NCBI RefSeq assembly: GCF_050303215.1
Contig: NZ_JBNLBH010000023.1
Span: forward strand, 1 to 64,000
Source of the DNA: Haliangium sp050303215
GTDB taxonomy: Bacteria; Myxococcota_A; Polyangia; Haliangiales; Haliangiaceae
Direction of reading: 5' to 3'
DNA length: 64,000 nucleotides
The notes under the pieces are model-generated. The model ran no database searches and was not told the origin of the DNA. It worked only from the letters and a program-made list of their open reading frames with translations. Every line of letters starts with the position of its first letter. The first letter of the stretch is position 1. Made by a program: the position numbers and the translations under genes. Of this stretch, positions 43,094-51,646 are shown one piece after another.

Positions 43094-44070
43094 CGCGCAT
43101 GGAGTTCGGCGGGTCGATTACGGACGTACCCGGCGTACGGGTCGGTCACGCCACCGATTTGGAGGGCCGCACCGGGGTGACGGTCGTGTTGTTCGACGAC
43201 GCGGCCGCGGGGGCCGGGCTCGTGCTCGGGGCGGCCGCGTCCACGCGAGGCTTCGAGAGCTTGCACCCGCGCGGCATCTCCAAGGCCGTGCACGGGGTCT
43301 GCTTCTCCGGCGGGAGCACCTTCGGGTTGGGCACCACCGGAGGGGTGCAGCGGTACCTGCGCGAGCAGGGGCGCGGCCTGAGGCTAGACGACCTGGTGAT
43401 CCCCTTGGTCCCCACCGCGATCATTTTTGACCTTCGGGTCGGAAAGCCTGGCGTGTACCCTGGCGAGCAGCTCGGGTACCAGGCCTGCACCGCAGCCGAC
43501 GTCCACGTCGCCGAGGGCAACGTCGGCGCCGGCACCGGAGCGCTGGTGGGCAAGCTCATGGGCACCCCAACCGCGATGGCCGGTGGGGTGGGCACCGCGT
43601 CCGCGTACATCGACGGGGTGACGATGGGGGTGCTCGCGGTCGTCAACGCGTTCGGCGACGTGCGCGACCCTGACACCGGGCGGATCATCGCGGGGGCGCG
43701 CAAGAGCCCCGACTCCCTCGAGTTGCTCGACGCCGCAGCCAGCATCCACCGAGGCGTGACCCGCAAGCGAGCCCCGGCCGCCGACGGCAACACCACGCTG
43801 GCCCTGGTGGTGACCGACGGCGCCCTCGACCCGGCCACCTGTGGATGGACGGCACAGATGGCCTCGGCCGGGTTCGCCCGCGCCATCTCGCCGGTGTTCA
43901 CCCAGTACGACGGCGATGTGGTCATCGTCTTGTCCGTGGGCGACAAGCCGCTCGACTTGCTCCTGGCCGGACAGATGGCCGCCGATCTGTGCGCTCACGC
44001 CATCGTGCGCGGGGTGCGCGCGGGCAGCCCCGTCGACGGTCTGCCGTGTGCGGCCGCGCTGGCCGGGTGA
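43090..44070 (+). CDS. P1-family self-processing amidohydrolase (DmpA/NylC type)
   Basis: 326 aa, ATG overlapping the aminotransferase stop. Ntn-hydrolase of MEROPS P1: DVPGVRVGHATD opening, GSTFGLGTTGGV, and an Asn234-Thr235 junction in DGNTTLALVV where the precursor should cut itself, leaving Thr235 as the N-terminal nucleophile. Relatives hydrolyse beta-peptides (BapA), D/L-Ala amides (DmpA) or 6-aminohexanoate oligomers (NylC); some run in reverse and make amides. Coupled to an omega-aminotransferase, it may handle an omega- or beta-amino-acid amide in the product. Confidence 0.92.
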   Translation: MTRMEFGGSITDVPGVRVGHATDLEGRTGVTVVLFDDAAAGAGLVLGAAASTRGFESLHPRGISKAVHGVCFSGGSTFGLGTTGGVQRYLREQGRGLRLDDLVIPLVPTAIIFDLRVGKPGVYPGEQLGYQACTAADVHVAEGNVGAGTGALVGKLMGTPTAMAGGVGTASAYIDGVTMGVLAVVNAFGDVRDPDTGRIIAGARKSPDSLELLDAAASIHRGVTRKRAPAADGNTTLALVVTDGALDPATCGWTAQMASAGFARAISPVFTQYDGDVVIVLSVGDKPLDLLLAGQMAADLCAHAIVRGVRAGSPVDGLPCAAALAG

Positions 44071-44088
44071 GGCCGAGCCCCGCCCGGC
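44062..44088. terminator. Two-part hairpin between convergent genes
   Basis: GCCGGG (44062-44067) pairs with CCCGGC (44083-44088), with an inner GGC/GCC pair, across the stop of the P1 amidohydrolase and just before the stop of the methyltransferase. Symmetric internal loops. No U-tract. Confidence 0.38.
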
Positions 44089-44091
44089 GGC

Positions 44092-44928
44092 TCAGATGTC
44101 GAGCCGAGTCCTGGTGAGCAGACCGTCGGGCTGGTTGTACTGCTCGTGGTCGAAGAGGTGGGCCATGTAGAACAGCTCGACCCACTGGTGGTCCGACTCC
44201 TCGGCGGGCACGAAGTGGCGCAAGCCGTAGATCGGCGAGATTTTGCGCTTGTCATGCTCATGGTTGAACTCGTCGATGGCCAGCCGCTCGCCGTTGAACT
44301 CGCTGAAGGTGAACCCCTGGATGTCGTCGAAGTAGTACTGGATCCGGGGCAGCAGCAGGGACGAGGGGCCGTCGAGCAGCTTCAGCGCGTCCTTGGTGGA
44401 GCTGTAGAGATCGAGATCGATGGACACGAACCCGACCGGCGCCGGGGATCCGGCCATGAAGTCGGACAGGGTGTCCTTGATGTGACCGATGACCAGCTTG
44501 GCGCGCTCGAGCCGGGACTCGAGCTTGGCGCGGTCCATGGGGAATTGACCCTCGACCCACAGGTTGGGGAGGTCGCGGTAGTCGATGGGCCGCGGCAGCC
44601 CCTGGCCGGTGTCGAAGCCATAGACCTCGACCTGAATCCCCCAGTGCTCGCTCAACAGCCCGGCGACGCGGTCGAGCGCGAGCAGGCCCCGGCCACCGGC
44701 GACGCCGAACTCGAGCAGGGACACCCGGTCGTGCCCGAGCGCTTTGGCCAGGTGGGCGGCGTGGATGGCGCCCCAGGTGTAGCTATTGCGCAGGTCGTCG
44801 CCGGCGCGCTGCATGAAGCTTCGGTACAGCTCGTTGAGCTGGTCGTATACGAACCCCTCTCGGGGTTTGCTCTCGAGGCTGTCGGCAGCCTGCCTCAGCG
44901 CCGTGCGGACGATGTCTCGAATGCTCAT
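44092..44928 (-). CDS. TylF/MycF-like SAM-dependent methyltransferase
   Basis: 278 aa from the ATG at 44928. SAM-binding loop LEFGVAGGRGLLALDR near residue 70, then VEVYGFDTGQGLP and an acidic metal-type motif (FVSIDLDLYSSTKDAL) followed by YYFDD, as in the metal-dependent macrocin O-methyltransferase family. Such enzymes methylate sugar or other hydroxyls. The family also includes proteins of unknown function in polysaccharide loci. It lies 44 bp after radical-SAM B and is probably co-transcribed. Confidence 0.83.
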   Translation of the reverse strand: MSIRDIVRTALRQAADSLESKPREGFVYDQLNELYRSFMQRAGDDLRNSYTWGAIHAAHLAKALGHDRVSLLEFGVAGGRGLLALDRVAGLLSEHWGIQVEVYGFDTGQGLPRPIDYRDLPNLWVEGQFPMDRAKLESRLERAKLVIGHIKDTLSDFMAGSPAPVGFVSIDLDLYSSTKDALKLLDGPSSLLLPRIQYYFDDIQGFTFSEFNGERLAIDEFNHEHDKRKISPIYGLRHFVPAEESDHQWVELFYMAHLFDHEQYNQPDGLLTRTRLDI

Positions 44929-44972
44929 GTAGAACCTTGGTCGTCGATGGTCTGGGTAGCCGGGCCAGCGTC

Positions 44973-46346
44973 TCAGGGGCAGACGTCGGCCCAAAAGTCG
45001 TCATTCTGCCAGATGCTCCGCAGCGGGGCGTCGGTGATGTTTCCCACCACGTGCTCGCGCACGAACGCGTGCGCTGCGACCCCGCCGTCGTGGCGCAGGT
45101 AGGCCAGCTTGCGGCCGATGAAGCACGGGCCCTGGCGACAGGTCCGATAGCGGGTGTCGGAGACGTCGCGGGTGCAAAAGCAGGCCCCGACCGTGGGCAG
45201 GGGCGAGACGTGAATGAACTGCAGTCGGCCGCCGTGCTCGTCGATCTTGCGATGGAGCAGGGGCTGGTAGGCTCGGACGTCGTCGGGGCTGAGCGCCTCG
45301 GAGGTCTCGACCTGCTCCTTGGCGCGGCCGGAGTCGACCACCGGGCGGAGCTTCATGTAGGCCGCGCCGACCTCGGCCGAGAGGTCGATCATGTACTCCA
45401 GCTCCTCCAGGTTGCTGCGCAGCACGGTCAGGGACACGGTGATGTCGAAGCCGGCGTCGCTGAACCGGCGTACGCCGTCGATGGCGCGCCGGAACGAGTT
45501 CTTGCGCCCGCGTACACGGTCATGGGTCTCTTCGGCCCCGTCCACGCTCACCATGATCTGGCAGATGTGGGTGTCGAGCAGGCGCTCCAGGTGCTCGTCG
45601 GTGAGCAGCCACCCGTTGGTGACGAACTCGACCCCGACCCCGGCCTCTTCGAGCCGACGGATGTTGTCGTAGAAGTGCGGGTCCACCATGGGCTCACCGC
45701 CCAGGATCGTGACCAGGAACACCCCGGACTCGATGAGCTGAGGGATGACGACGTCCGCGGATACCCCGATCGGGGCCTTGGGGCCGGATTCGTTGTAGCA
45801 GGTGGCGCAGCGCAGGTTACAGCGCAGAGTCGGCTCCCAGTGGACGACCAAGGGCGCGCTGGGGCGCTCGATGGCGGAGATGGCGTCGGGGCGCAGGTCC
45901 TCCACGGTCGGAGCCCGATCTGGAATACGGGTTTTTGACCAGCGGAGCAGGTTGAGGTCGATCATGCGGCGCAGCGCCGGGCCGACCTCCGAGCGTCGCT
46001 CCGGAGCGACCTCGGCCTCCAACTCATCGATGGAGCGCGCCCCGTCCACCAGCGGCAGGAGGTCGACCTCGAAGTCGCTGAGGAAGGACGGTTGTTGGTT
46101 GTATCGGTTGTATGCGTAGCCACAATCGCGCTCGCGCCGGAACCGGCTGTGGGGCGACGTGACCGGGACCCGGCCTTCGGCCGCTTCGGGCCAACGGTCG
46201 CGCTGGGCGAGCTCTGCGCTGTCCGCATCCTGCCACGCACGCGCGCGCAGGGCGTCACGGCGCTTGGTGACTCGCTGCCGTGTCGAGGCCTTGGCCTCGG
46301 GCCGAGGTGACGTGGCGGACAATCGTACCAGTTGCTCGTGAGCCAT
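44973..46346 (-). CDS. PqqD-domain radical-SAM enzyme (paralogue B)
   Basis: 457 aa, ATG at 46346. Same layout as paralogue A: disordered N-terminus, PqqD-like domain at ~65-140 (RFRRERDCG, DGARSIDELE, LLRWSKTR), radical-SAM core with CNLRCATC (Cys176/180/183), GGEPMV and SVDGAEETHDRVRG, then four extra Cys (CFC, and two within RTCRQGPC) for an auxiliary cluster. Strong similarity through the core, but different N-termini and C-terminal loops, suggests duplication followed by change of substrate. Upstream gene on the same strand is the KAS III-like gene, 148 bp away. Confidence 0.92.
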   Translation of the reverse strand: MAHEQLVRLSATSPRPEAKASTRQRVTKRRDALRARAWQDADSAELAQRDRWPEAAEGRVPVTSPHSRFRRERDCGYAYNRYNQQPSFLSDFEVDLLPLVDGARSIDELEAEVAPERRSEVGPALRRMIDLNLLRWSKTRIPDRAPTVEDLRPDAISAIERPSAPLVVHWEPTLRCNLRCATCYNESGPKAPIGVSADVVIPQLIESGVFLVTILGGEPMVDPHFYDNIRRLEEAGVGVEFVTNGWLLTDEHLERLLDTHICQIMVSVDGAEETHDRVRGRKNSFRRAIDGVRRFSDAGFDITVSLTVLRSNLEELEYMIDLSAEVGAAYMKLRPVVDSGRAKEQVETSEALSPDDVRAYQPLLHRKIDEHGGRLQFIHVSPLPTVGACFCTRDVSDTRYRTCRQGPCFIGRKLAYLRHDGGVAAHAFVREHVVGNITDAPLRSIWQNDDFWADVCP

Positions 46347-46494
46347 AGAACCTTCTCTCGCTGGTGAGTTAGTCGAACGATGATCGCCAAAGACTCTCCG
46401 ATGCGGAGCTCTCGGGCAATCACTTTTTTGGTGAACAATGGCGGCGCTGCCAGGGGCAGGAGATGGGCCGCTTCAGCGGACGGGACCCAGCCGG

Positions 46495-47418
46495 TCAGGT
46501 CGCCCGCAGCAGGCTCGCGCTCCAAGAGCACTGGCCCGTGCTCAGGGCCATGACTCGCTGGTTCGGTTCGATCCGCCCGCTGGCTCTGGCCGCTACGAGG
46601 TTGATCAGGTTGTCGGCCGAGAACACGTGCGCGGTCTGGGCCACGTTGTCGGTGAACAGGCGCGCGGTTGGGATCTTCACCCGGTCGGCGAAGGCGCGCA
46701 GCACCGAGAAGGTGTAGTTGTTGCAGATGAGGCAGTCCACATCCTCGGCGGTCATCTCCGCGGCGGCCAGCACCTCCAACGCGGTCTTACCCAGGCCCTG
46801 GGTGAAGCTGCGCATGCGCTTGACCGACTCGGCGTTCAGGTCGAGGTTCCACAGGTCCTGGCGGGCGCCCTGGCGCAGCCCGACGAGCTCGTAGTCGCCG
46901 CGGCGGCTCGACACCAGGCAGCTCGCGGCGCCGTCGCTGAGCACCGACAGCACCGGATCGACGAGCCGTTTGCTGTCCGGAGCGGGCTGGTCGGCGGTGA
47001 CCAAGAGAACGTTGTCGGCGTCGCCCGAGCGGACCATTCCGGCCGCGACCCGCAGCGCGCTGGCGAGGTTGCCACATTCGGCCAGGTGGACCCCAATGGC
47101 CATGGCGTGGGGGAGATCGAGCGCGCAGCACAGCGCGCCGATCTCCTTGGTGTAGAACGCTCGATCCCACAGGCTCGACGAGGCGTAGAGCAACACGTCG
47201 ATGTCGGTCCGGTCGACCTGGACTTGGGCCAGGGTCTTGTCGAGACTGGCCTGAGCGAGCTGAGGGGGCGTACGGCTGCTGAAGACGTACTCGTCGAGGC
47301 CGAGCGCGAGCAGGAGATCGCAGGCGTCTTCGTCGGCGATCAGCTCGGGGAGGTCGGTGATCGGGGCCCGCTCTTCGCCGAGCTCGTACGCCAATCCGCT
47401 CAGATAGATGTTTGACAT
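46495..47418 (-). CDS. KAS III-like ketosynthase/acyltransferase with altered active site
   Basis: 307 aa from the ATG at 47418 with AAGGAG upstream. Thiolase-fold protein of the FabH type: SSSLWDRAF, then active Cys115 in HLAECGNLASAL, LVTADQ and SDGAASCLVS. The FabH His lies in a His-Gln-Ala-Asn motif; here that place reads CNNYTF (Asn233/234). The FabH Asn loop (GNTSAAS) aligns with AHVFSAD. With only the Cys kept, decarboxylative condensation is doubtful; acyl transfer to N or O, as in CerJ-like or DpsC-like relatives, is an alternative. A 13-bp tandem repeat lies in its leader. Confidence 0.85.
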   Translation of the reverse strand: MSNIYLSGLAYELGEERAPITDLPELIADEDACDLLLALGLDEYVFSSRTPPQLAQASLDKTLAQVQVDRTDIDVLLYASSSLWDRAFYTKEIGALCCALDLPHAMAIGVHLAECGNLASALRVAAGMVRSGDADNVLLVTADQPAPDSKRLVDPVLSVLSDGAASCLVSSRRGDYELVGLRQGARQDLWNLDLNAESVKRMRSFTQGLGKTALEVLAAAEMTAEDVDCLICNNYTFSVLRAFADRVKIPTARLFTDNVAQTAHVFSADNLINLVAARASGRIEPNQRVMALSTGQCSWSASLLRAT

Positions 47419-47431
47419 TGCTTCTCCTTGA

Positions 47432-47483
47432 GGTCGCGCCGCCGGGTCACACCGCCAGGTCACACCGTCAGGTCGCGCCGGTG
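47432..47483. repeat. 13-bp tandem repeat, four copies, in the KAS III-like leader
   Basis: Units at 47432, 47445, 47458 and 47471, all beginning GGTC and containing RCRCCG: the first and last carry GCGCC, the middle two CACACC. They fill most of the 80-bp gap between the GlcG-like stop and the KAS III-like ribosome site. Could be slippage or tandem protein-binding sites. Confidence 0.85.
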
Positions 47484-47498
47484 ACCGGCAGGCCGGGC

Positions 47499-47942
47499 TC
47501 AGGGCGACGCCGGCGCGAGCAGACCAAGGGCCCGGAGCGCCTCCTCGGCGCACGCCTGGTCTTGTGAGTAGTGGCCACCGCTCACCCCGATGCCACCGAC
47601 GAGCTTGTCCCCGATGACGATCGGGTAACCGCCGGGGATGAGCATGATATCGGTGATGAACGGGCCGCCTATGGCCAGCGCGGCGTCGCTCGCAAACGCC
47701 TGCTGAAGGGTGTGGGTCGGGGCGCCCACGGACGCGCTGGTGCGAGCCTTTCGCATCGCTACGTCCAAGCTCATCAGGGTGGCGCCGTCCATGCGATCGA
47801 ACGCCTTCAGGTGCCCGCCTTCGTCGCAGATAGCGATGGACATCGCCCGTCCGATGGCAACAGCGTGCTCCGCCGCCGCGTCGATGAGGCGGCGGGCCGT
47901 GCCGCGGTTGACGCTGGGGGTTGCGAAGGTGAGCTCGTCCAT
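47499..47942 (-). CDS. GlcG/HbpS-family protein
   Basis: 147 aa. GlcG/HbpS (DUF336) fold: VAIGRAMSIAICDEGGHLKAFDRMDGA opening split over two strands, KARTSAS, the GGPFITDIMLIPGGYPIVIGDKLVGGIGVSGG block, and a closing helix (DQACAEEAL). HbpS binds haem and iron in Streptomyces; other members sit in diol-degradation and antibiotic loci without a proven activity. It begins 7 bp after the permease stop, so the two are one transcript. Possible roles: haem or cofactor binding, or a small enzyme subunit. Confidence 0.9.
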   Translation of the reverse strand: MDELTFATPSVNRGTARRLIDAAAEHAVAIGRAMSIAICDEGGHLKAFDRMDGATLMSLDVAMRKARTSASVGAPTHTLQQAFASDAALAIGGPFITDIMLIPGGYPIVIGDKLVGGIGVSGGHYSQDQACAEEALRALGLLAPASP

Positions 47943-47949
47943 GTCGGAT

Positions 47950-49269
47950 CTACTTTCTGGCCCGGAGCCGGTTGGGGCGCGAGCGCAGCGACCAAGTCGC
48001 GCCCAATACGGCGAGCAGGCTCAGGGCGAGGAACACGCCTGGAGCGAGGAAGGTCGGGCCCGGGGCAGAGAACAGCGCCGCCACGCCGAGCCCGGCCAAG
48101 GCCACCACTAGGGTCCACTGGACGGGGGCGGGGACGCGGCTGCGATACAGCAGCTTCTTGTCGGGCTGGGTCCGGCGCAGGCGCAGGCACGCCACCAGGA
48201 GGGCGCCGTAGAGTATACACTCGACCCCGGCGCCGATCGTGGCGGCGACCAGGTGGACGCGGAAGTGGAGCACCAACAGCCCGGCGGCCAGGGCCACGGC
48301 CCCGAGGAGGGCGATGGCGCCCATCGGCGCGCCGCTGCGGAACGAAATGATCGCGCACCAGCGGGGCAGGCTGCCTTCGCGGGCGAGGCTGTAGACCAGT
48401 CGGGCCGCGCTCATGAGGCCGGCGTTGAAGGAGCTGAGCATGGCGAACACCGACAAGCTGGCGGCTAGGTAGGCGCCCGTGGTCGAGTTCAAGAAGGTGC
48501 TCAGCGCGAACTGAGGGATGGCCGTAGCCTCGATGGTGGCCCGGGGTAGACGGGCGTCGAGGGCCGCGACGAACAGCATGTAGACCCCGCCCAGGAGCAC
48601 GATGGCGACCGGCATCGACAGCGGCACCAGGCGCTCATACGAGCTCGAGCGTCGCCCGAGCGGGGTGACCCACTCGAAGCCCACGAACAGGAATACGGCC
48701 AGGGCGATGGCGTTGGGGAGTTCGCTGAACTCGGTCGAGTGGGCGGCGCTGTCGGGCGTGGGCAGGCTGCCCGGGCCCATGAGCGCCCACAGCGAGATGA
48801 TCAGCATGCCGGCGAGGAGGAAGACGGTGATGTAGAGCTGCAGCTTGCGCGGGATCTCGATGCCGAACAGGTTGATCACGACGATGCCGCCCAGCAGGCA
48901 GCTCACCAGCAGGTACCTCGACACTTCTGGGAAGAGCTGGGCCATGACCTCCGAGAACACATAGCTCTCCACCCCGCCGAACACGGCCACGAGCCCGATA
49001 TAGAGCAGGACCACGGGCAGCGAGACCCGCTCGCCGAAGGCCGCCTTGAGGTAGGTGTTGATGCCCGGCGCGGCCGGGAAGCGGCTCGCCAACTCGGCCA
49101 CCGGAGATGACACCAGCATACACAAGGCAGCGGCCGCGCCCACGGCCAGGATGGCCTCGAACCCGGCCACGAACCGGAACATGCCCGCGACCATCGCGTA
49201 GCAACTCGCCGAGAGCGCCATGCCGGCGCTGATGGCGACATATTCAGCGAACTCGATCCTACGCGACAT
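47950..49269 (-). CDS. APC-superfamily amino-acid permease
   Basis: 439 aa from the ATG at 49269; about twelve transmembrane helices. The first helix carries the AISAGMALSASCYAMVAGM pattern of APC transporters, followed by PVAELASRFPAAPGINTYLKAAFG, an unwound-helix-6 region (FLFVGFEWVTPLG) and FNAGLMSAARLVYSLAREGSLP. Members exchange or import amino acids. In this cluster it may bring in an amino-acid precursor or export a modified one. Divergent from the MFS gene, with 282 bp between their starts. Confidence 0.9.
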   Translation of the reverse strand: MSRRIEFAEYVAISAGMALSASCYAMVAGMFRFVAGFEAILAVGAAAALCMLVSSPVAELASRFPAAPGINTYLKAAFGERVSLPVVLLYIGLVAVFGGVESYVFSEVMAQLFPEVSRYLLVSCLLGGIVVINLFGIEIPRKLQLYITVFLLAGMLIISLWALMGPGSLPTPDSAAHSTEFSELPNAIALAVFLFVGFEWVTPLGRRSSSYERLVPLSMPVAIVLLGGVYMLFVAALDARLPRATIEATAIPQFALSTFLNSTTGAYLAASLSVFAMLSSFNAGLMSAARLVYSLAREGSLPRWCAIISFRSGAPMGAIALLGAVALAAGLLVLHFRVHLVAATIGAGVECILYGALLVACLRLRRTQPDKKLLYRSRVPAPVQWTLVVALAGLGVAALFSAPGPTFLAPGVFLALSLLAVLGATWSLRSRPNRLRARK

Positions 49270-49551
49270 GGGGCGCCCCGAAGTGTACTCGGCCGCGAGG
49301 ATACCTGATATCGGGTGGGCCCGCGAGCGCCTGGGAGCGGTGATTCCGAGCCGCGTGGAGGGAGACCAACTCTGCCCCGCCCCGGCGTGGCCGTGAGCAC
49401 TGAGAGCAGGGCGAGTCCACTTTGCTGCGAGACAGGCTGGGTGTCCGCGACGACTGGCGATAGTATCCGCTACCGAGGAGGGCCGAGGCTGGCCGCGCCG
49501 GTCGCTCGACCCGCACGATGTCACCAAGGTTCCATCGCAGAGGAGGCCCTG

Positions 49552-50940
49552 ATGGGGAATTCGACGACAGCGATGCCTCGCCGGCTGCTCACTGTGCTCT
49601 ATTTGGCCATCTTCATGGCCGCGCTGGATGGCTCAATCGTCGGCCCGGCGCTCAATACCCTCCGCGACGCCTTCTCCGTGTCCGAGCGAGACCTGTCGTG
49701 GGCCGTAAACATGTATGTGCTGACCGGTCTGGTCGCCATGCCGCTCACTGCTCGGATGTCGGACCTATACGGGCGACGGCGCCTATTCGCTCTCACCGTG
49801 GCCCTGTTCGGGCTGGGCTCGGCCGTGGTCGTGGCGGCGCCGGACTTCACGATCATCCTGGTGGGGCGCGGGATTCAGGGCCTGGGCGCGGGCGGCATCA
49901 TGCCCATCTGCGTGGCCATGATCGGGGATGAGGTGCCGGTCGAGCGACAGGGCACGGCGCTCGGTTTCATGGGCATGGTGTCGGGGCTGGCGTTCATCAT
50001 CGGTCCTGTGGTCGGCGGCGTCCTGCTGCAGTGGTCGTGGCGGTTCTTGTTTGCGATCAACCTGCCCATCGCAGTCGCGCTCATCGGCTGGGGGCTGCGG
50101 GTCTTGCCCAGGCGCGACTCCGCCGGGCAGGCATCCCTGGACTGGCAGGGCCTGCTCCTCCTGGGGGTCGCGTTGGGAGCGCTCGCGCTCGGGCTCAATC
50201 GCATCGACGTCGCTCATTGGTTCGACAGCCTGCTCGAGCCGAGGGTGTGGGGCGCGCTCGTGGTACCCGTGGTGGCGCTGCCATGGTTTTATCTAGTCGA
50301 ACGCAGGGCCGCCTCGCCCGCGGTCAACCTGAGCGTGCTCGGCACCCGCTCGCTGGTGATCGCCAACCTGTTGGCGCTGGGCGGCGGCCTCGCGATGGTC
50401 AGCATCTTGTTCGTTCCGGCCGGGGCCAAGCTGGCGCTGCACATCGATGACTCTACCGCCAGCTTCATGCTGTTGCCGGCCATTCTCACCTTCGTCGCGG
50501 TCTCGCCCCTGGCCGGCTCCATGCTGGGCCGGCTGGGTTCGCGCACGGTGTTCCAGGTCGGGGGCGTGATCCTCACCGCGGGCATGCTCGCGTTTGCGTA
50601 CGGGGCCACGGACACGTGGTCCTTCTACCTGGCCACGATCTTGATGGGCATCGGGCTGGCCACCATGTCGAACCTGCCCCTGCGCTACATCGTCAACAAC
50701 GAGGTGTCGTCCGCCGATCGAGCCTCGGCGCAGGCGGTGCTGCTGGTCTTCCAGACCACCGGCCAAGTGATCGGTGCCGCGCTCATCGGCGCGCTCGCCG
50801 AGAGCGCGGGCTCCGGCGCCGACGGCTACCTGACCGCGTTCATGGGCCTGGGCGTCGCGGCAGCAGTGCTGACCGCGGTGGCCTTTGGGCTCACGGGGCG
50901 CCGGGCCGAGGCCGCGCTGCTGGCGGCCAGGGTGGGTTGA
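49552..50940 (+). CDS. MFS drug exporter (DHA2/EmrB-like)
   Basis: 462 aa from the ATG at 49552, which has AGGAGG five bases upstream. Many transmembrane helices with motif C-type and DHA2 features: FMAALDGSIVGPALN in the first helix (Asp in LD..IV), ARMSDLYGRRR (motif A), GRGIQGLGAGGIMP and GPVVGGVLLQ (motif C, antiporter). Proton-driven export of small hydrophobic molecules is the usual role, so this is the best candidate for product efflux and self-protection. The 282-bp spacer before it serves both this gene and the APC permease; nothing else is visible there. Confidence 0.93.
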   Translation: MGNSTTAMPRRLLTVLYLAIFMAALDGSIVGPALNTLRDAFSVSERDLSWAVNMYVLTGLVAMPLTARMSDLYGRRRLFALTVALFGLGSAVVVAAPDFTIILVGRGIQGLGAGGIMPICVAMIGDEVPVERQGTALGFMGMVSGLAFIIGPVVGGVLLQWSWRFLFAINLPIAVALIGWGLRVLPRRDSAGQASLDWQGLLLLGVALGALALGLNRIDVAHWFDSLLEPRVWGALVVPVVALPWFYLVERRAASPAVNLSVLGTRSLVIANLLALGGGLAMVSILFVPAGAKLALHIDDSTASFMLLPAILTFVAVSPLAGSMLGRLGSRTVFQVGGVILTAGMLAFAYGATDTWSFYLATILMGIGLATMSNLPLRYIVNNEVSSADRASAQAVLLVFQTTGQVIGAALIGALAESAGSGADGYLTAFMGLGVAAAVLTAVAFGLTGRRAEAALLAARVG

Positions 50941-50961
50941 CGAGCCCGGCCTGACGGGGCG

Positions 50962-51327
50962 CTACAGACCCCACAGGACCAGGGTGATGGCGTCGAGCTT
51001 GATGCGATCGCGGTCCTCACCGAACACCTCGAGTTCGCCGTCCAAGAACGCCTGCGAGGGGTTGGTCTGCCCCGAGAAGATCTCGATGAGCAGGTGCCGC
51101 TCGCCGCGCACCTGGATCTGGTGTGAGGCTTCGTGAACGCCTTCGGTCACGTCCTCGACGGCTCGGTTCCGCACCAGCAGAGTGAAGCTCTCGGGGTGAT
51201 CCGTGGCCTCGATGATGACGTTCGGCTCCCAACCCTTGAGCAGCGCCTTCACACGTCGGTTCTCGGCGACTCGCGCCTGGAAGTCTCGAAGACATGAAAC
51301 CAACGTTTGGGGGGCCGTTTCACTCAT
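50962..51327 (-). CDS. Stand-alone SCP2-type lipid-binding protein
   Basis: 121 aa. Pattern of a sterol-carrier-protein-2 domain: an amphipathic N-terminal helix, alternating strands (NVIIEATD, SFTLLVRN, HQIQVRGERHLLIEI), then NPSQAFLDGELEVFGE and a final DAITLVLWG helix. Such domains form a hydrophobic tunnel for acyl chains or sterols. It is convergent with the exporter and divergent from the dehydrogenase operon, so it may shuttle a lipid-like intermediate. Confidence 0.8.
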   Translation of the reverse strand: MSETAPQTLVSCLRDFQARVAENRRVKALLKGWEPNVIIEATDHPESFTLLVRNRAVEDVTEGVHEASHQIQVRGERHLLIEIFSGQTNPSQAFLDGELEVFGEDRDRIKLDAITLVLWGL

Positions 51328-51646
51328 GACTGTGGGACCTTGTACGAAAACACGTGGTCAAGCAAGCGAGGACTGCGGCATTCAGCGACATGCCGAGGTA
51401 ATGTTCCTTTCATTACGTTCCTTTCTCGTGGCGAGGGGGGGTGTTTCAAGATGAAACTGGTCCGTCCAATCATGAACGAATAGCCTAATGGCGACAGGAC
51501 CTTAGGACCGAGGACTATTGACTTGACCGTCGGCAGAAGTTTCGTTCCTCTATCCGTCCGCTCGCGGGCTGCCAGCATACGGCGGGCCCGACAGCACCAG
51601 TCATCTACGAGTCCGAAAAACACCTCATCGTCCTGGGACCTCGCTC
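51328..51646. promoter_or_regulatory. 319-bp divergent regulatory region for the right-hand operon
   Basis: No gene. Clearly more AT-rich than its surroundings. It holds a perfect inverted repeat GTTTCA-AGA-TGAAAC (51443-51457), another GGCAT/ATGCC (51377-51394), and a direct repeat GTTCCTTTC at 51403-51411 and 51417-51425 (14-bp phase), the half-site type seen at operators. A TTGACT/TTGACC pair near 51524-51535 could be a -35 for the dehydrogenase operon. A frame of 99 codons crosses it on the minus strand but looks non-coding. Confidence 0.5.

Noticed and set aside
51324..51623. A 99-codon minus-strand frame overlapping the SCP2 start, considered as a RiPP precursor for the PqqD-radical-SAM enzymes
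   Set aside because: It lies in the regulatory region, has no ribosome site, no leader/core pattern and a composition unlike its neighbours.
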